Below are positions 1 through 8,765 of a stretch of 64,000 bases of DNA, one piece after another (the first letter of the stretch is position 1; every line of letters starts with the position of its first letter). Under the pieces are notes generated by a model that was given only the letters and a program-made list of their open reading frames with translations, was not told the origin of the DNA and ran no database searches. Source of the DNA: SSC3 sp963769585. GTDB lineage: Bacteria > Actinomycetota > Actinomycetes > Propionibacteriales > Nocardioidaceae. The stretch lies in contig CAVYMJ010000006.1 in NCBI GenBank assembly GCA_963769585.1, positions 2,542,001-2,606,000 on the forward strand, given 5' to 3'. The translations under genes and the position numbers were made by a program.

Positions 1-462
1 CGGTCTGGTCCGCGAGACCGCGATGCGGGGCCGCAGCGACGTGCGAGGCGGGACGATCGGCGGCTGACCGGTGTGGAACGTCTGGTCGAGTCCCGGCTGG
101 GCGACCGCTCCCGCGACCAGCTCGCCGTCTTCCCACAGCGCCACGTGAACTGCCCAGTCGTCGCGCGGAGGCTCGGAGAACTCCCTCGTCCCGTCCAACG
201 GGTCAACGATCCAGACCCGAGCCGCAGAGAGCCTGACCTTATCGTCCTTGCCTTCCTCGGACAGAACCGCGTCGTCAGGCCGGTGCTCGGCCAGCAGACG
301 CATGAGCAGCTCGTGCGAGGCCTGGTCCCCAGCGTCCTTGAGGGCCTTGCCCTCCAGGCCCTGCTCCCTGACCTCGAGCAGCAGGTCCCCGGCGACGGTG
401 GCCAGCCAGGCCGAGAGCTCGTGGTCATCGGGAGATGTGGAGAGAGGCCTGAGCGCAGTCAC
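1..462 (-). CDS. cysQ: 3'(2'),5'-bisphosphate nucleotidase CysQ, 3' end cut off by window
   Basis: Enzyme of the inositol-monophosphatase superfamily that converts 3'-phosphoadenosine 5'-phosphate (PAP), the by-product of PAPS-dependent sulfation, to AMP. The 154 visible codons carry the two metal-site signatures of the family: LSEEGKDD at about residues 66-73 and WIVDPLDGTREF at residues 84-95. The DPLDGT(R)EF form is typical of CysQ rather than of plain inositol monophosphatases. The start is a GTG at 462 preceded by GAGAGG; an upstream in-frame GTG runs straight into a stop. The C-terminal part, which should hold the third metal-site motif, lies outside the window. It lies 34 bp downstream of the glycosylphosphotransferase on the same strand and could be co-transcribed with it. 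The family call is solid; the substrate (PAP rather than another phosphate ester) rests on the motif. Confidence 0.85.
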   Translation of the reverse strand, partial: MTALRPLSTSPDDHELSAWLATVAGDLLLEVREQGLEGKALKDAGDQASHELLMRLLAEHRPDDAVLSEEGKDDKVRLSAARVWIVDPLDGTREFSEPPRDDWAVHVALWEDGELVAGAVAQPGLDQTFHTGQPPIVPPRTSLRPRIAVSRTRP

Positions 463-496
463 GCGCCCAAGCCTCTCACGATGCTTCTCGTGCAGA

Positions 497-2065
497 TCAG
501 TAGGCACCCTTGGCGCCGAGGACCGCCTTGACCGTCCGGATCAGGATCGACGCGTCACCACCCAGGCTCCAGTTGTCCGCGTAGTAGGTGTCGAGAGTGG
601 CCGCTTCGTTGAAGGTCAGGTCCGATCGTCCGCTCACCTGCCAGGCGCCTGTGATGCCCGGGCGCACCTTCAGCCTGCGCAGGGTGTCGGGGCTCATCTG
701 CGCCACCTCGGAGGGCAGGTTCGGCCGGGGGCCTACCAGTGACATCTCGCCACGGACCACGTTGATCAGCTGCGGCAGCTCGTCCAGGGAGGTCTTGCGC
801 AGCAGCGCTCCGACCCGGGTCACCCGGGGGTCGCGCTTCATCTTGAACAGCACGGAGTCGAACTCGTTCGACTGGACGAGGGCTGCCTTCAGCTCGTCGG
901 CGTCCTCAACCATCGTGCGCATCTTGAAGACCCGGAAGTGCCGCCCGTTCAGACCGACCCTCGTCTGCGTGTAGAGACCTGGGCCCCTGCTGTCCAGGCG
1001 TACGGCCACGACGATCGCGAACAGGACCGGCGCGACGCCAACCAGCAGGAGTGCGCCGGCCACGCGGTCGAAGGTGGCCTTGGCTAGGCGGGTGAAGGTG
1101 GACGGCCGCGGGAGTCGTACGTCGGTGACGGTCGCACCGTTCATGACCCCGGGCGTTATCCGGTGCGGGGCCACCGAGTCGAGCACCCCGAGCACCCCGA
1201 GCGAGACATGGTCCTGGTCCAGCGCCCAACCCAGGCGACGGAAGTCGACGGAGGTGAAACCTGGGCTGGGCGAGACCACAACGAGGTCTACCCCCCAGTG
1301 CGCCACCATCGCTGGTGCCGCCTCGAGGCCGGAGCGGACCGGGACCCCCATGATGTCGTCAGGGACGTCGATGCTGTCGAGGTCCGGCTCGAGCAGCACC
1401 GCGGCGACCGCGTGGACCCGGCCCTTCCCGTTGAAGCGTGCCGCCGCATGGGCGATCGCTACCCGGTCACCGACGAGGAGAACCCGGATCGGGCTCTGCA
1501 GGCGCCAGCGAAGCACCCGGAAAATCCCCGAGACCGTCGCCGACGACACGACCGCGAGCGTCGCGGTCGGGACGGCCGCGGTGGGCACCCCGAAGAACCC
1601 GACCGCCCCAGCCACCGCGGCAAGCGGAAGGAGAACCCCATGAGCTACCAGGCGCAGCTGGCGTGGCAGCGGGCTGGTGATGGTCCGGCCCCGGTAGAAG
1701 TTGCCGATCGCCCAGATGCCCAGGATCAGCGCGCTCACGCGGACGTGGTGTCCACCTGAGATCACCGCGACGCCGATGAGGGTCGAGACGAGCGCCTCGA
1801 CGTGGAACCCCCAGGCTCGACACCACTCGGCAAAGGAGCCGACGTGGACGGCCTCGCCCTCGGTCTCGGTCTCGGGCAGTGCTACAGGGACATCGTCACG
1901 TCCCGTGCGAGTGTCCTGACGCGGAAAGAACTCGGCAGAGCGCAGGCTTCGGGAGCGGAGACCAAGACTTCCCGGCGCGTCTGTGTTGCGTTGGTCGTCC
2001 GGTCCAGCCCCTGTACCGACACCTGTCACTCCGGCGACGAATGCATCGCCAACCCCACCCGACAT
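497..2065 (-). CDS. Exopolysaccharide polyprenyl glycosylphosphotransferase (initiating sugar transferase)
   Basis: Transfers a sugar 1-phosphate from a nucleotide sugar to undecaprenyl phosphate at the inner face of the membrane, the first step of EPS repeat-unit assembly. The 522-residue protein has the usual plan: a disordered N-terminus (about 1-80), a group of membrane segments (about 88-185), a Rossmann-like CoA_binding_3 region (about 190-300), a further membrane helix, and a C-terminal bacterial sugar transferase domain (about 330-522). That domain shows GPGLYTQTRVG, FKMRTM, RKTSLDELPQL and SLVGPRPNLP, the conserved catalytic signature. ATG start at 2065 with GGGGG upstream. Length and architecture match the WcaJ/CpsE/EpsE type. 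The sugar specificity cannot be read from the sequence. It faces away from the flippase operon but belongs functionally with it. Confidence 0.93.
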   Translation of the reverse strand: MSGGVGDAFVAGVTGVGTGAGPDDQRNTDAPGSLGLRSRSLRSAEFFPRQDTRTGRDDVPVALPETETEGEAVHVGSFAEWCRAWGFHVEALVSTLIGVAVISGGHHVRVSALILGIWAIGNFYRGRTITSPLPRQLRLVAHGVLLPLAAVAGAVGFFGVPTAAVPTATLAVVSSATVSGIFRVLRWRLQSPIRVLLVGDRVAIAHAAARFNGKGRVHAVAAVLLEPDLDSIDVPDDIMGVPVRSGLEAAPAMVAHWGVDLVVVSPSPGFTSVDFRRLGWALDQDHVSLGVLGVLDSVAPHRITPGVMNGATVTDVRLPRPSTFTRLAKATFDRVAGALLLVGVAPVLFAIVVAVRLDSRGPGLYTQTRVGLNGRHFRVFKMRTMVEDADELKAALVQSNEFDSVLFKMKRDPRVTRVGALLRKTSLDELPQLINVVRGEMSLVGPRPNLPSEVAQMSPDTLRRLKVRPGITGAWQVSGRSDLTFNEAATLDTYYADNWSLGGDASILIRTVKAVLGAKGAY

Positions 2066-2235
2066 TGTTTTCTGACCCCCCGGTCATGCTGAAACTGTCC
2101 CCAAATGCCGCGCGCCCCAACCCCTTGGGTCCACACAACAACTAAGCAGCCATTCTCTCGGATATCTCAGGGAGAGCAAGGCTTCACACGCCGAACCACC
2201 CGAACGGGCTATGTGTGAGCGCCGACACTACCCCC
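2066..2235. other. Gap between two minus-strand genes, no gene
   Basis: This 170-bp stretch lies between the stop of the phosphoesterase gene and the start of the glycosylphosphotransferase gene. It is comparatively AT-rich around 2140-2165, so it may hold a promoter for the downstream gene, but I see no clear hexamer pair and no strong hairpin. Confidence 0.4.
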
Positions 2236-4149
2236 TTAGGGAACGACTGCACGCAACTGGTCAAATCGAGCCACGATAGGCGCGTTGGTCACCGAGCCAG
2301 CGACGTAGAAGTGCAGGCCGATGGCGCCGGGCGCCTGCAGCGACGCGAGGCTGTCGGTGGCCAAGACCTGCCAGGTGCTGGGCTCGGTGGCTCCCCGCCA
2401 GACCCGGGCACGCAACGTGGTCGGTGAGGTGCCGATGGCCTGGGCACGGATCGAGAGCACCTCTCCCGCGACATAGGTCAGCCCTGAGACCACCTGCTCC
2501 GGCACGACCACGGTCTGGGCACCGTTCGCGGCCACCCTCGACAGGCCGACCCGAACCACCCCGCCAGGGAGCAGCCGGACCTTGGCTCGATAGTCCTCAC
2601 CGTTGACCCGCCGCAGCAGGAAGCCCTGGTCGACACCAGAAGTTCCGCCCACCGGGACCTTGTCGAAGGTCACATCGACGCGGAGTTCGAGGTTCGTCGA
2701 GGAGATCGAGCTCAGGAACGCCGACGGTCCGGTGCCGGCAGTCAGCGCCGAGAGGCGGCCCGTGCCGCCGCTGACGCCCGACTGGCTCGATGAGCCGGTG
2801 TTGGTCCAGGCACCTCCCACGGGTGCCGTACCCCAGCCAACCGACACAGTGCGCTCGAAGTCGTCGGAGGCCAGCACGACGGGCCCGGTGGTCACGGTCA
2901 CCGGGTGCGTAACGGTCCCGATGTCACCATCGTCGTCGGTCACAGTGAGCTTCACGTCATACGTGCCGGAGGTCGCATAGGAGTGTGTAGCCGTGACGCC
3001 CGCTCCCGAGGTCCCGTCGCCCCAGTCCCAGTCGTAGGAGGCGATGGTGCCGTCCGCGTCACTGGATGCCGACCCGTCGGCGCTGACGTCTAGGCCGGTG
3101 ACCGTCGTACCGAACGCCGCGACCGGCGGCTGGTTGGCGGGGGCCGCGCCCTTGGTGATCACGAACGAGTCCGAGAAGGTTCCTCCAGCGGCGCGGACGA
3201 AGGAGGCGTTGAGGCTCGACGACGTCGCGACGACGTCGAGGAACCCGAAGGTGGGGTTGCTGTTCAGTCCGGAGGATGTCTGGAAGTACGGCATCTCACT
3301 GTCAGCCGCATTCACGTCGCGCAAGTTGATGCCGCCGGTGCCCACGGTCGCAAACACTGTGCCGACGCCCGCGCCGAACGAGGAGCCGGCGGACTTCACG
3401 CAGGCAGAGTTGTACGAGCCGATGGTGAGCCCGGTGCAGCTCGCACCGAGTCCCAGCTGTTTGGTGCGTTGGTAGAGATGCTCGTGTCCGGTCAACACGA
3501 GATCGACCTTGCGGTCCAGCAGCAGGTTCACCAGGTCGGCGCCTGGGTCGCAGCCGTACTCACCCAGGGAGAGGCAAGGCTTGTGCATGCTCACCACGAC
3601 CCAGGGGATGTTCGCGGCTCGGGCGCTGTTGATCGCCTGTGCGGTCCAGTTGTAGCGCGGCGTACCGGCCGCGTAGTCCCACGTGCTGTCAGGGAACTGG
3701 ATGTTCGGGGAGATCATCACCATCCGAACCAGCGGGTTGGTCTTGGGTACGTCGACGTAGTACTCGCGTCCGTAGGTCCCGCGGACACCTGGAAGCTGGT
3801 TCGGCAGGCAGGCAGAGAAGTCGTTGATGTTCCCGTTCTGGCCGTTGCCCTCGTGGTTGCCCGCGACAAGCTCGAACGGGGATCCCTCGCCGACCCTTGC
3901 CTTGACGAAGTCGCACCAGGCTGACTCCTGCCCGACCAAGCCGTAGGACAGGTCACCCAGCGCGACGGTGAGGTCGGGCTGGGCATTGCCGATCGCGGTG
4001 AGCACAGCGCCGGCGTTGACGCTCGATGAGAAGTCACCGGCTGCCGCGAAGTGCACAGAATCGAGCTCGGGGGCCGACTGTGCAGCCGATACCCCCGACA
4101 GAATGAGAACGCCGCCCCCGAGTACGGCGAGGCTTCTTCCTCGTCGCAT
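2236..4149 (-). CDS. Secreted purple-acid-phosphatase-like metallophosphoesterase with PKD domain and shared C-terminal domain
   Basis: A 637-residue exported protein. The start is placed at the ATG at 4149, which opens a clean signal peptide (two Arg, hydrophobic core, AQSA cleavage near residue 26); a longer reading frame adds 33 unlikely residues. Residues about 30-355 are a calcineurin-like phosphoesterase with most of the purple-acid-phosphatase motif set: GD(F), GDLSY, GNHE, VSMH and GHEH. Residues about 358-443 are a PKD domain (YDWDWGDGTSG). Residues about 445-637 are the shared C-terminal domain (DDFERT, GVDQG, DYRAKVR, GAIGLH, NAPI), also present in three other proteins of this window. 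It has no LPXTG motif or C-terminal membrane anchor. The substrate is unknown; phosphate esters on the EPS or on wall polymers are possible. Divergent from the flippase operon with a 116-bp spacer. Confidence 0.85.
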   Translation of the reverse strand: MRRGRSLAVLGGGVLILSGVSAAQSAPELDSVHFAAAGDFSSSVNAGAVLTAIGNAQPDLTVALGDLSYGLVGQESAWCDFVKARVGEGSPFELVAGNHEGNGQNGNINDFSACLPNQLPGVRGTYGREYYVDVPKTNPLVRMVMISPNIQFPDSTWDYAAGTPRYNWTAQAINSARAANIPWVVVSMHKPCLSLGEYGCDPGADLVNLLLDRKVDLVLTGHEHLYQRTKQLGLGASCTGLTIGSYNSACVKSAGSSFGAGVGTVFATVGTGGINLRDVNAADSEMPYFQTSSGLNSNPTFGFLDVVATSSSLNASFVRAAGGTFSDSFVITKGAAPANQPPVAAFGTTVTGLDVSADGSASSDADGTIASYDWDWGDGTSGAGVTATHSYATSGTYDVKLTVTDDDGDIGTVTHPVTVTTGPVVLASDDFERTVSVGWGTAPVGGAWTNTGSSSQSGVSGGTGRLSALTAGTGPSAFLSSISSTNLELRVDVTFDKVPVGGTSGVDQGFLLRRVNGEDYRAKVRLLPGGVVRVGLSRVAANGAQTVVVPEQVVSGLTYVAGEVLSIRAQAIGTSPTTLRARVWRGATEPSTWQVLATDSLASLQAPGAIGLHFYVAGSVTNAPIVARFDQLRAVVP

Positions 4150-4265
4150 GGGGGCCAACGTACCCCCACCCGCCCGCACTGTATGTAGTTCGATCAGGTC
4201 ACGCGGGCGCGTCCCGGTCCCTGTGCCATGCTTTTCTGGTCCGAGCAAGCCGTGAAGGAGGGTCG

Positions 4266-5576
4266 ATGCTTCGGCCCCTGTCCCGGATCAAGGCACCCAA
4301 GGCCCTCGGTGCGGTAGCCGCACAGCTCACCCAGGCGCTCGCCAGCTTCGTGCTCCAAGTGATCGCCGCGCGTGAGCTCGGCGCCCAAGGCTTCGGCATC
4401 TATGCCTTCATGCTGGGCTCGATAGTGATGGCCACCGCGCTCACGACGGGACTGGTCGGTGACTCGCTCACCGTCCTGGACCGAGGTCGCCGCGCCGTGC
4501 GCGTCGCCCTGGTCACCGTCGCCTTTGTCGTCGTCGGGGTCGCCACCGCAGCCGCTTTCGTCCTCGGGGTCAGCGTAGGTGGCCTGAGCTGGCACACCTC
4601 CTTGGCGTTCGCCGCAGCGCTGGGCACCTTCACGGCCGAAGACCTCGGCCGGCGAGTGTTGATGGCGGACCTGCACTTCTGGCGCATCGTCGTGGTCGAT
4701 GCCACGGTGTTCCTGGTCTCGCTCGGCACGCTGGCGGTGGCCGCAGCCTTGGGATCTATCACCCTGGACGGCTTCCTCGTCGCGATCATTCTCGGCCAGG
4801 TGAGCGGGGGGATCGTGGCCTTCCTGAGTTTGCGGCGCCGCCGCCGCGCCGGGCCGAAGCCGGAGGCAGAGCCCGACGCCGCACACGCCGTCAGGACCCA
4901 GATCCTGACTGTGCTCAGGTTCGGCACCTGGCGTGCGGCGCAGCAGTTCGTCCGGCCGACCATGCTGAACCTCGCGCGCTTCGTGGTCCTGGTGGTCGCC
5001 AGCCAGGCCGCGGTCGGCGAGCTCGAGGCAGCGCGGGTCTTCGTAGCCCCGGCCATGCTGCTGGTGCAGGGCGTGGGCTACTACCTCTTCGCGACCTACG
5101 CCCAAGGGCGAGATCTGCCCACCAGCGCGCTGCTGGCCCGAGCGGACCGCGCCTCGGTGCGGCTTCTGCTGGGGGCTGTCCTCGTCGGAGGTATCACGGC
5201 GGCTGCAGTCCCCCTCCTGGAGGACGTGATGACGGCGGGGAACTTCGACCTCAGCGTCGTCGCTGTTCTCGGATGGGCGGTGTACGCCGCCTCCATCGCT
5301 GCGGTGATGCCCTTCGGCAGTCTGGCCACCGTGCGCGGGCGACAGGCTCCTTTCCTCGCCTTCCGGACAGCCGACTCGCTGGTCTCTGTGGGACTGGTCG
5401 CGGCAGGTATCGGGCTGCTCTCGATCCCCGTCGACTGGGCGCCGTGGCTGCTGTCGGTGGGCTCCTTCGCCGGAGGGCTCTTCTGCCGACAACTTTTGCT
5501 TTCACCGATGGCCACAGCCGAGGATTCGGGGGGAAGGCCAGAGCAGGCGGGAGACAGCATCCCCGCTGACCGTTAG
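4266..5576 (+). CDS. Oligosaccharide flippase (Wzx/MATE-type polysaccharide export protein)
   Basis: A 436-residue integral membrane protein with about a dozen hydrophobic helices, starting with the amphipathic segment and QLTQALASFVLQVIAARELG typical of polysaccharide_synt/Wzx proteins. Such proteins move undecaprenyl-linked repeat units across the cytoplasmic membrane. The ATG at 4266 has a very good Shine-Dalgarno (AAGGAGGG, 5-6 nt away). It is the first gene of the plus-strand operon that runs through the phosphatase gene ending at 10652. Position next to glycosyltransferases, a polymerase and a BY-kinase supports the role. Substrate unknown. The N-terminal part is more conserved-looking than the C-terminal part, as is usual in this fast-evolving family. 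Confidence 0.8.
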   Translation: MLRPLSRIKAPKALGAVAAQLTQALASFVLQVIAARELGAQGFGIYAFMLGSIVMATALTTGLVGDSLTVLDRGRRAVRVALVTVAFVVVGVATAAAFVLGVSVGGLSWHTSLAFAAALGTFTAEDLGRRVLMADLHFWRIVVVDATVFLVSLGTLAVAAALGSITLDGFLVAIILGQVSGGIVAFLSLRRRRRAGPKPEAEPDAAHAVRTQILTVLRFGTWRAAQQFVRPTMLNLARFVVLVVASQAAVGELEAARVFVAPAMLLVQGVGYYLFATYAQGRDLPTSALLARADRASVRLLLGAVLVGGITAAAVPLLEDVMTAGNFDLSVVAVLGWAVYAASIAAVMPFGSLATVRGRQAPFLAFRTADSLVSVGLVAAGIGLLSIPVDWAPWLLSVGSFAGGLFCRQLLLSPMATAEDSGGRPEQAGDSIPADR

Positions 5577-5626
5577 GATGTGAGTTTCAAGGGACCGCCG
5601 GGGGGCCGTCCCGGGGGGTAGTAACC

Positions 5627-6769
5627 ATGCAGAAGACTGTTCGTATTCTCGGGACCCATGGGGTGCCCGCGAACTATGGCGGCTTCGAGACAGCCGCGGA
5701 GAACGTCGCGCTTTACCTAGTGCGCCACGGCTGGCGGGTCGTCGTGTACTGCCAGGTCGAGAACGGCGACTCGATCCGCGAGGACATCTGGAACGGCATC
5801 GAGCGCGTGATGATCCCGGTCACGACACCCGGCTGGCTAGGGACGTCCAAGTTCGACCTCATCTCGGTTCGGCACGCCGCTCGGCACCGTGACCTGTGTC
5901 TGACCTTCGGGTACAACACCGCGATCATCAACACGATCCAGCGGCTCAGACGGATCCCGAACATCATCAACATGGACGGCATCGAGTGGTCCCGGGCACG
6001 GTGGGGCCCGATGAAGCAGAGCATCCTGTGGAGCAACGAACGGGCAGCCTGCTGGGTAGGCAACCACCTGATCGCCGACCATCCCAAGATCGAGGTGCAC
6101 CTGCGTACCCGCGCGCCCGCCCGCAAGATCAGCACGCTGACCTACGGTTCGGAGACCATCACCGCGGCGCCGGACACCGTGCCCGAGTCCTACGACCTCA
6201 CCCCCGGCGAGTACCTGACCCTCATCGCCCGTCCCATCCCGGAGAACTCGATCCTTGAGATCGTGCAGGGTTTCTCGCGCGAGAGGCGCGGTGTGAAGCT
6301 CGTCGTTCTGGGCAACTACACACCCGCTGAGGACGAGTACCACCGCGAGGTCATGGCGGCCGCCAGTGACGAGGTCGTCTTCCTCGGCGGCATCTACGAG
6401 CCCGAACAGGTGCAGGCACTCCGCTTCCACTCGCTCGCCTACGTGCACGGGCACACTGTCGGCGGCACCAACCCGTCCCTGGTCGAGGCGATGGGCTGCG
6501 GCAATGCCGTGATCGCTCACGACAACGACTACAACCGCTGGGTCGCGGAGGACTCGGCGCTGTACTTCACCACGCCCGACGATCTGCACGAGGCGCTCAA
6601 CGAGATCCTCTCGTCGTCGAGCCTGGCGAAGGAGCTGGGCCTGAACGCACGCAGGCGCCACGCCGAAGAGTTCACGTGGGACCACGTGGCCGGGCAGTAC
6701 GAGCAGCTTCTGCTCAGGTTCCTGCCACTGGCCAACCGGCCCACGCGCAAGAGGGGGAAACGAGCATGA
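5627..6769 (+). CDS. DUF1972-type glycosyltransferase (GT4 fold)
   Basis: A 380-residue cytoplasmic glycosyltransferase. The N-terminus (RILGTHGVPANYGGFETAAE) is the hallmark of the DUF1972 domain found in rhamnosyl- and related EPS transferases. The C-terminal half has the GT4 nucleotide-sugar site with HTVGGTNPSLVEAMGCG (E-x7-type motif) near residue 275. It probably adds an early sugar to the undecaprenyl-linked acceptor. Start ATG at 5627 after a GGGGGGT stretch. Its stop overlaps the start of the next gene (ATGA at 6766-6769), so the two are translationally coupled. Donor and acceptor are not predictable from sequence. Confidence 0.88.
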   Translation: MQKTVRILGTHGVPANYGGFETAAENVALYLVRHGWRVVVYCQVENGDSIREDIWNGIERVMIPVTTPGWLGTSKFDLISVRHAARHRDLCLTFGYNTAIINTIQRLRRIPNIINMDGIEWSRARWGPMKQSILWSNERAACWVGNHLIADHPKIEVHLRTRAPARKISTLTYGSETITAAPDTVPESYDLTPGEYLTLIARPIPENSILEIVQGFSRERRGVKLVVLGNYTPAEDEYHREVMAAASDEVVFLGGIYEPEQVQALRFHSLAYVHGHTVGGTNPSLVEAMGCGNAVIAHDNDYNRWVAEDSALYFTTPDDLHEALNEILSSSSLAKELGLNARRRHAEEFTWDHVAGQYEQLLLRFLPLANRPTRKRGKRA

Positions 6770-7890
6770 CACGCATTGGAGTCATCGGGCTGGGGAAGAT
6801 GGGGCTCTCCCATCTCTCCATTCTTGGGGCACACCCTGACGTGACGGTCGCAGGCATCTGCGACTCGTCGGGCTACATCCTCTCGGTGCTCGGCAAGTAC
6901 TCGGGATTCCCGACGTACTCGTCGGTGACCGAGATGATCGCGAAGGCTGACCTCGACGGCCTCCTCATCGCGACCCCGACCAAGAGCCACGGGCCAATTG
7001 TTCGCGAGGCGGTCGCGGCCGGCTTGCACGTGTTCTGCGAGAAGCCCTTCTGTCTCGACGCCGACGAGGCCACCGAGCTGGCCGACCTGGTCACCACCTC
7101 CGGGCTCGTCGGACAGGTCGGCTACCACAACCGGTTCGTCGCTGCCTTCCAGGAGGTCAAGCGCCTGGTCGACGGAGGGGCTCTCGGCCGCGTGACGCAT
7201 GTCCTGGCCGAGTCCTACGGCCCCGTCGTCCTCAAGCCTCAGGGCAGCACCTGGCGCAGCCAGAAGGGGCAGGGCGGCGGCGCGCTCTACGACTACGCCG
7301 CTCACCCGCTGAACCTGCTCAACTGGTACTTCGGCGACCTCCAAGGCGTTCGGGGAGCCGTGCTCGGGAGCGTCTTCTCCCGTGAGATCGACGACGAGGT
7401 GTACGCCGGCCTTTGGTTCCGCGACGGGGTGACAGGCCAGCTGTCGGTCAACTGGAGTGACGAATCGCAGCGCAAGATGACCACCAAGATCTCCATCTGG
7501 GGGACCACCGGCCGTCTCTATGCAGACCGCCAGGAGTGCCAGGTCTACCTGCGAGAGGACGCGAAGCGTCCAGAGGGGTACAACCCAGGGTGGAACGTCC
7601 GCTACACCACGGAGCTGACTCCGCCGGTGGACTTCTACCTTCGTGGCGAGGAGTACTCGGCCCAGCTCGACTCCTGGGTCCGTCGCATCCAGCTCGGCAG
7701 CATCGAAGGGTCCAGCGACCTCAGGACGGCAGCGGCCACCGACCGCGCCATTGCATTGCTTCTGGCCGATGCGGCGGGCGAACGCGAGTCCGGCATTGGC
7801 CCCCAGCTGCACCAGCCCGAGCGGGCAAGAGGCCGCTTCCGCCGCATGATCGACCGCCGCCGAGCTCACCGCGCAGGAGAAGCCCGATGA
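6766..7890 (+). CDS. Gfo/Idh/MocA family NAD(P)-dependent sugar oxidoreductase
   Basis: A 374-residue enzyme with an N-terminal Rossmann fold (RIGVIGLGKMGLSHL) and the family motif CEKPFCLDADEA near residue 90, where the EKP lysine contacts substrate and cofactor. The C-terminal alpha/beta domain follows the usual length. Family members oxidise or dehydrate sugars or nucleotide sugars, so a role in making an unusual sugar donor for the EPS is likely. Start chosen at the ATG at 6766 because it overlaps the preceding stop and is preceded by GAGGGGGAAA; a longer frame would add 30 residues inside the previous gene. It also overlaps the following gene by 4 bp, which argues that the two act on one pathway. 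Confidence 0.9.
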   Translation: MTRIGVIGLGKMGLSHLSILGAHPDVTVAGICDSSGYILSVLGKYSGFPTYSSVTEMIAKADLDGLLIATPTKSHGPIVREAVAAGLHVFCEKPFCLDADEATELADLVTTSGLVGQVGYHNRFVAAFQEVKRLVDGGALGRVTHVLAESYGPVVLKPQGSTWRSQKGQGGGALYDYAAHPLNLLNWYFGDLQGVRGAVLGSVFSREIDDEVYAGLWFRDGVTGQLSVNWSDESQRKMTTKISIWGTTGRLYADRQECQVYLREDAKRPEGYNPGWNVRYTTELTPPVDFYLRGEEYSAQLDSWVRRIQLGSIEGSSDLRTAAATDRAIALLLADAAGERESGIGPQLHQPERARGRFRRMIDRRRAHRAGEAR

Positions 7891-8765
7891 CCACCCTGAC
7901 CATGGACCGCCTCCTCTTCGGGGACAACCAGTTCTTCGGCATCAACCACATGTCCGAGGAGAAGGCGCGCGTCCAGGCGATGCGCTTCCAGGACATCGAG
8001 GCCGTACAAAGCGTGATCGACACGGCCTACGACGAGGGCATCCGGACCTTCATGTGCACCACGCACGCCCGGATCGGGGAGATCGCCGATCATGTACGAG
8101 CCAACCCCGAGCGCTACCCGGACTTCCAGTTCTTCCCCTGCATGCCGTACGCCCACAAGTACGCCAACGCCGTGACAGAGGAGGGCATGCTGGGCGCGAT
8201 CCGCAAGTTTCTTCCCGACGAGGGGTTCTTCGATGCCGCGCTACGCGGAGGCAAGTCGCTCGCGAAGAAGGACATCGACGGACTGATCACGCTCTTGGTC
8301 GACGCCGAGATGAAGATGATGGCCGGGCTGTCCACGCCGGTCGTCTTCCTGCAGAACGTCGTTGTGGACCTCTTGCTCGGCCTGCACTTCGACGAGGCGT
8401 TCCGGGTCTACTACGACCACGTCCGCAGCAAGTACGACGCCGAGCCGGGCTTCATCACCATGAACGCGCCGATGCTGGCAGCACGGCTGAAGGATCTCGG
8501 CATCGAGCGGCCGATCATCTGCGCCAACTACAACAAGGTGGGCTTCCGCGTGAGCGGCGGTCTCGACGCCTACGAGCAGATGCTGCGCAGTGACGAGGTG
8601 CGCTTCGTCGCCATGTCCGTCCTCGCCTCGGGAGCGATTCCCGCGCGGGAGGCGCTGAGCTGGGTCTGCTCCCAGCCCAACGTCGAGTCGATCGTCTTCG
8701 GTGCGTCCAGCCGGTCCAACATCGCCAGCACGCGAGATCTGGTCAATGAGTTCTGGCCGAGCTGA
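7887..8765 (+). CDS. Aldo/keto-reductase-like TIM-barrel protein of unknown function
   Basis: A 292-residue protein translated from an ATG that overlaps the preceding stop (ATGA at 7887-7890). The N-terminus (DRLLFGDNQFFGINHMS) and C-terminus (VESIVFGASSRSNI) resemble the first strand and the cofactor-binding end of aldo/keto reductases, and the length fits one TIM barrel. I cannot point to a full D-Y-K-H catalytic tetrad, so it may be a divergent reductase or a non-redox relative. Its placement between a Gfo/Idh/MocA oxidoreductase and the polymerase suggests it modifies a sugar intermediate. It overlaps the polymerase start by 20 bp. Fold assignment is moderate; function is not known. Confidence 0.6.
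   Translation: MTTLTMDRLLFGDNQFFGINHMSEEKARVQAMRFQDIEAVQSVIDTAYDEGIRTFMCTTHARIGEIADHVRANPERYPDFQFFPCMPYAHKYANAVTEEGMLGAIRKFLPDEGFFDAALRGGKSLAKKDIDGLITLLVDAEMKMMAGLSTPVVFLQNVVVDLLLGLHFDEAFRVYYDHVRSKYDAEPGFITMNAPMLAARLKDLGIERPIICANYNKVGFRVSGGLDAYEQMLRSDEVRFVAMSVLASGAIPAREALSWVCSQPNVESIVFGASSRSNIASTRDLVNEFWPS

Noticed and set aside
4194..5492. 432-codon open frame opposite the flippase gene
   Set aside because: Low-complexity Arg/Gln/His/Asp composition typical of antisense frames; the plus strand encodes a membrane protein with an excellent Shine-Dalgarno.
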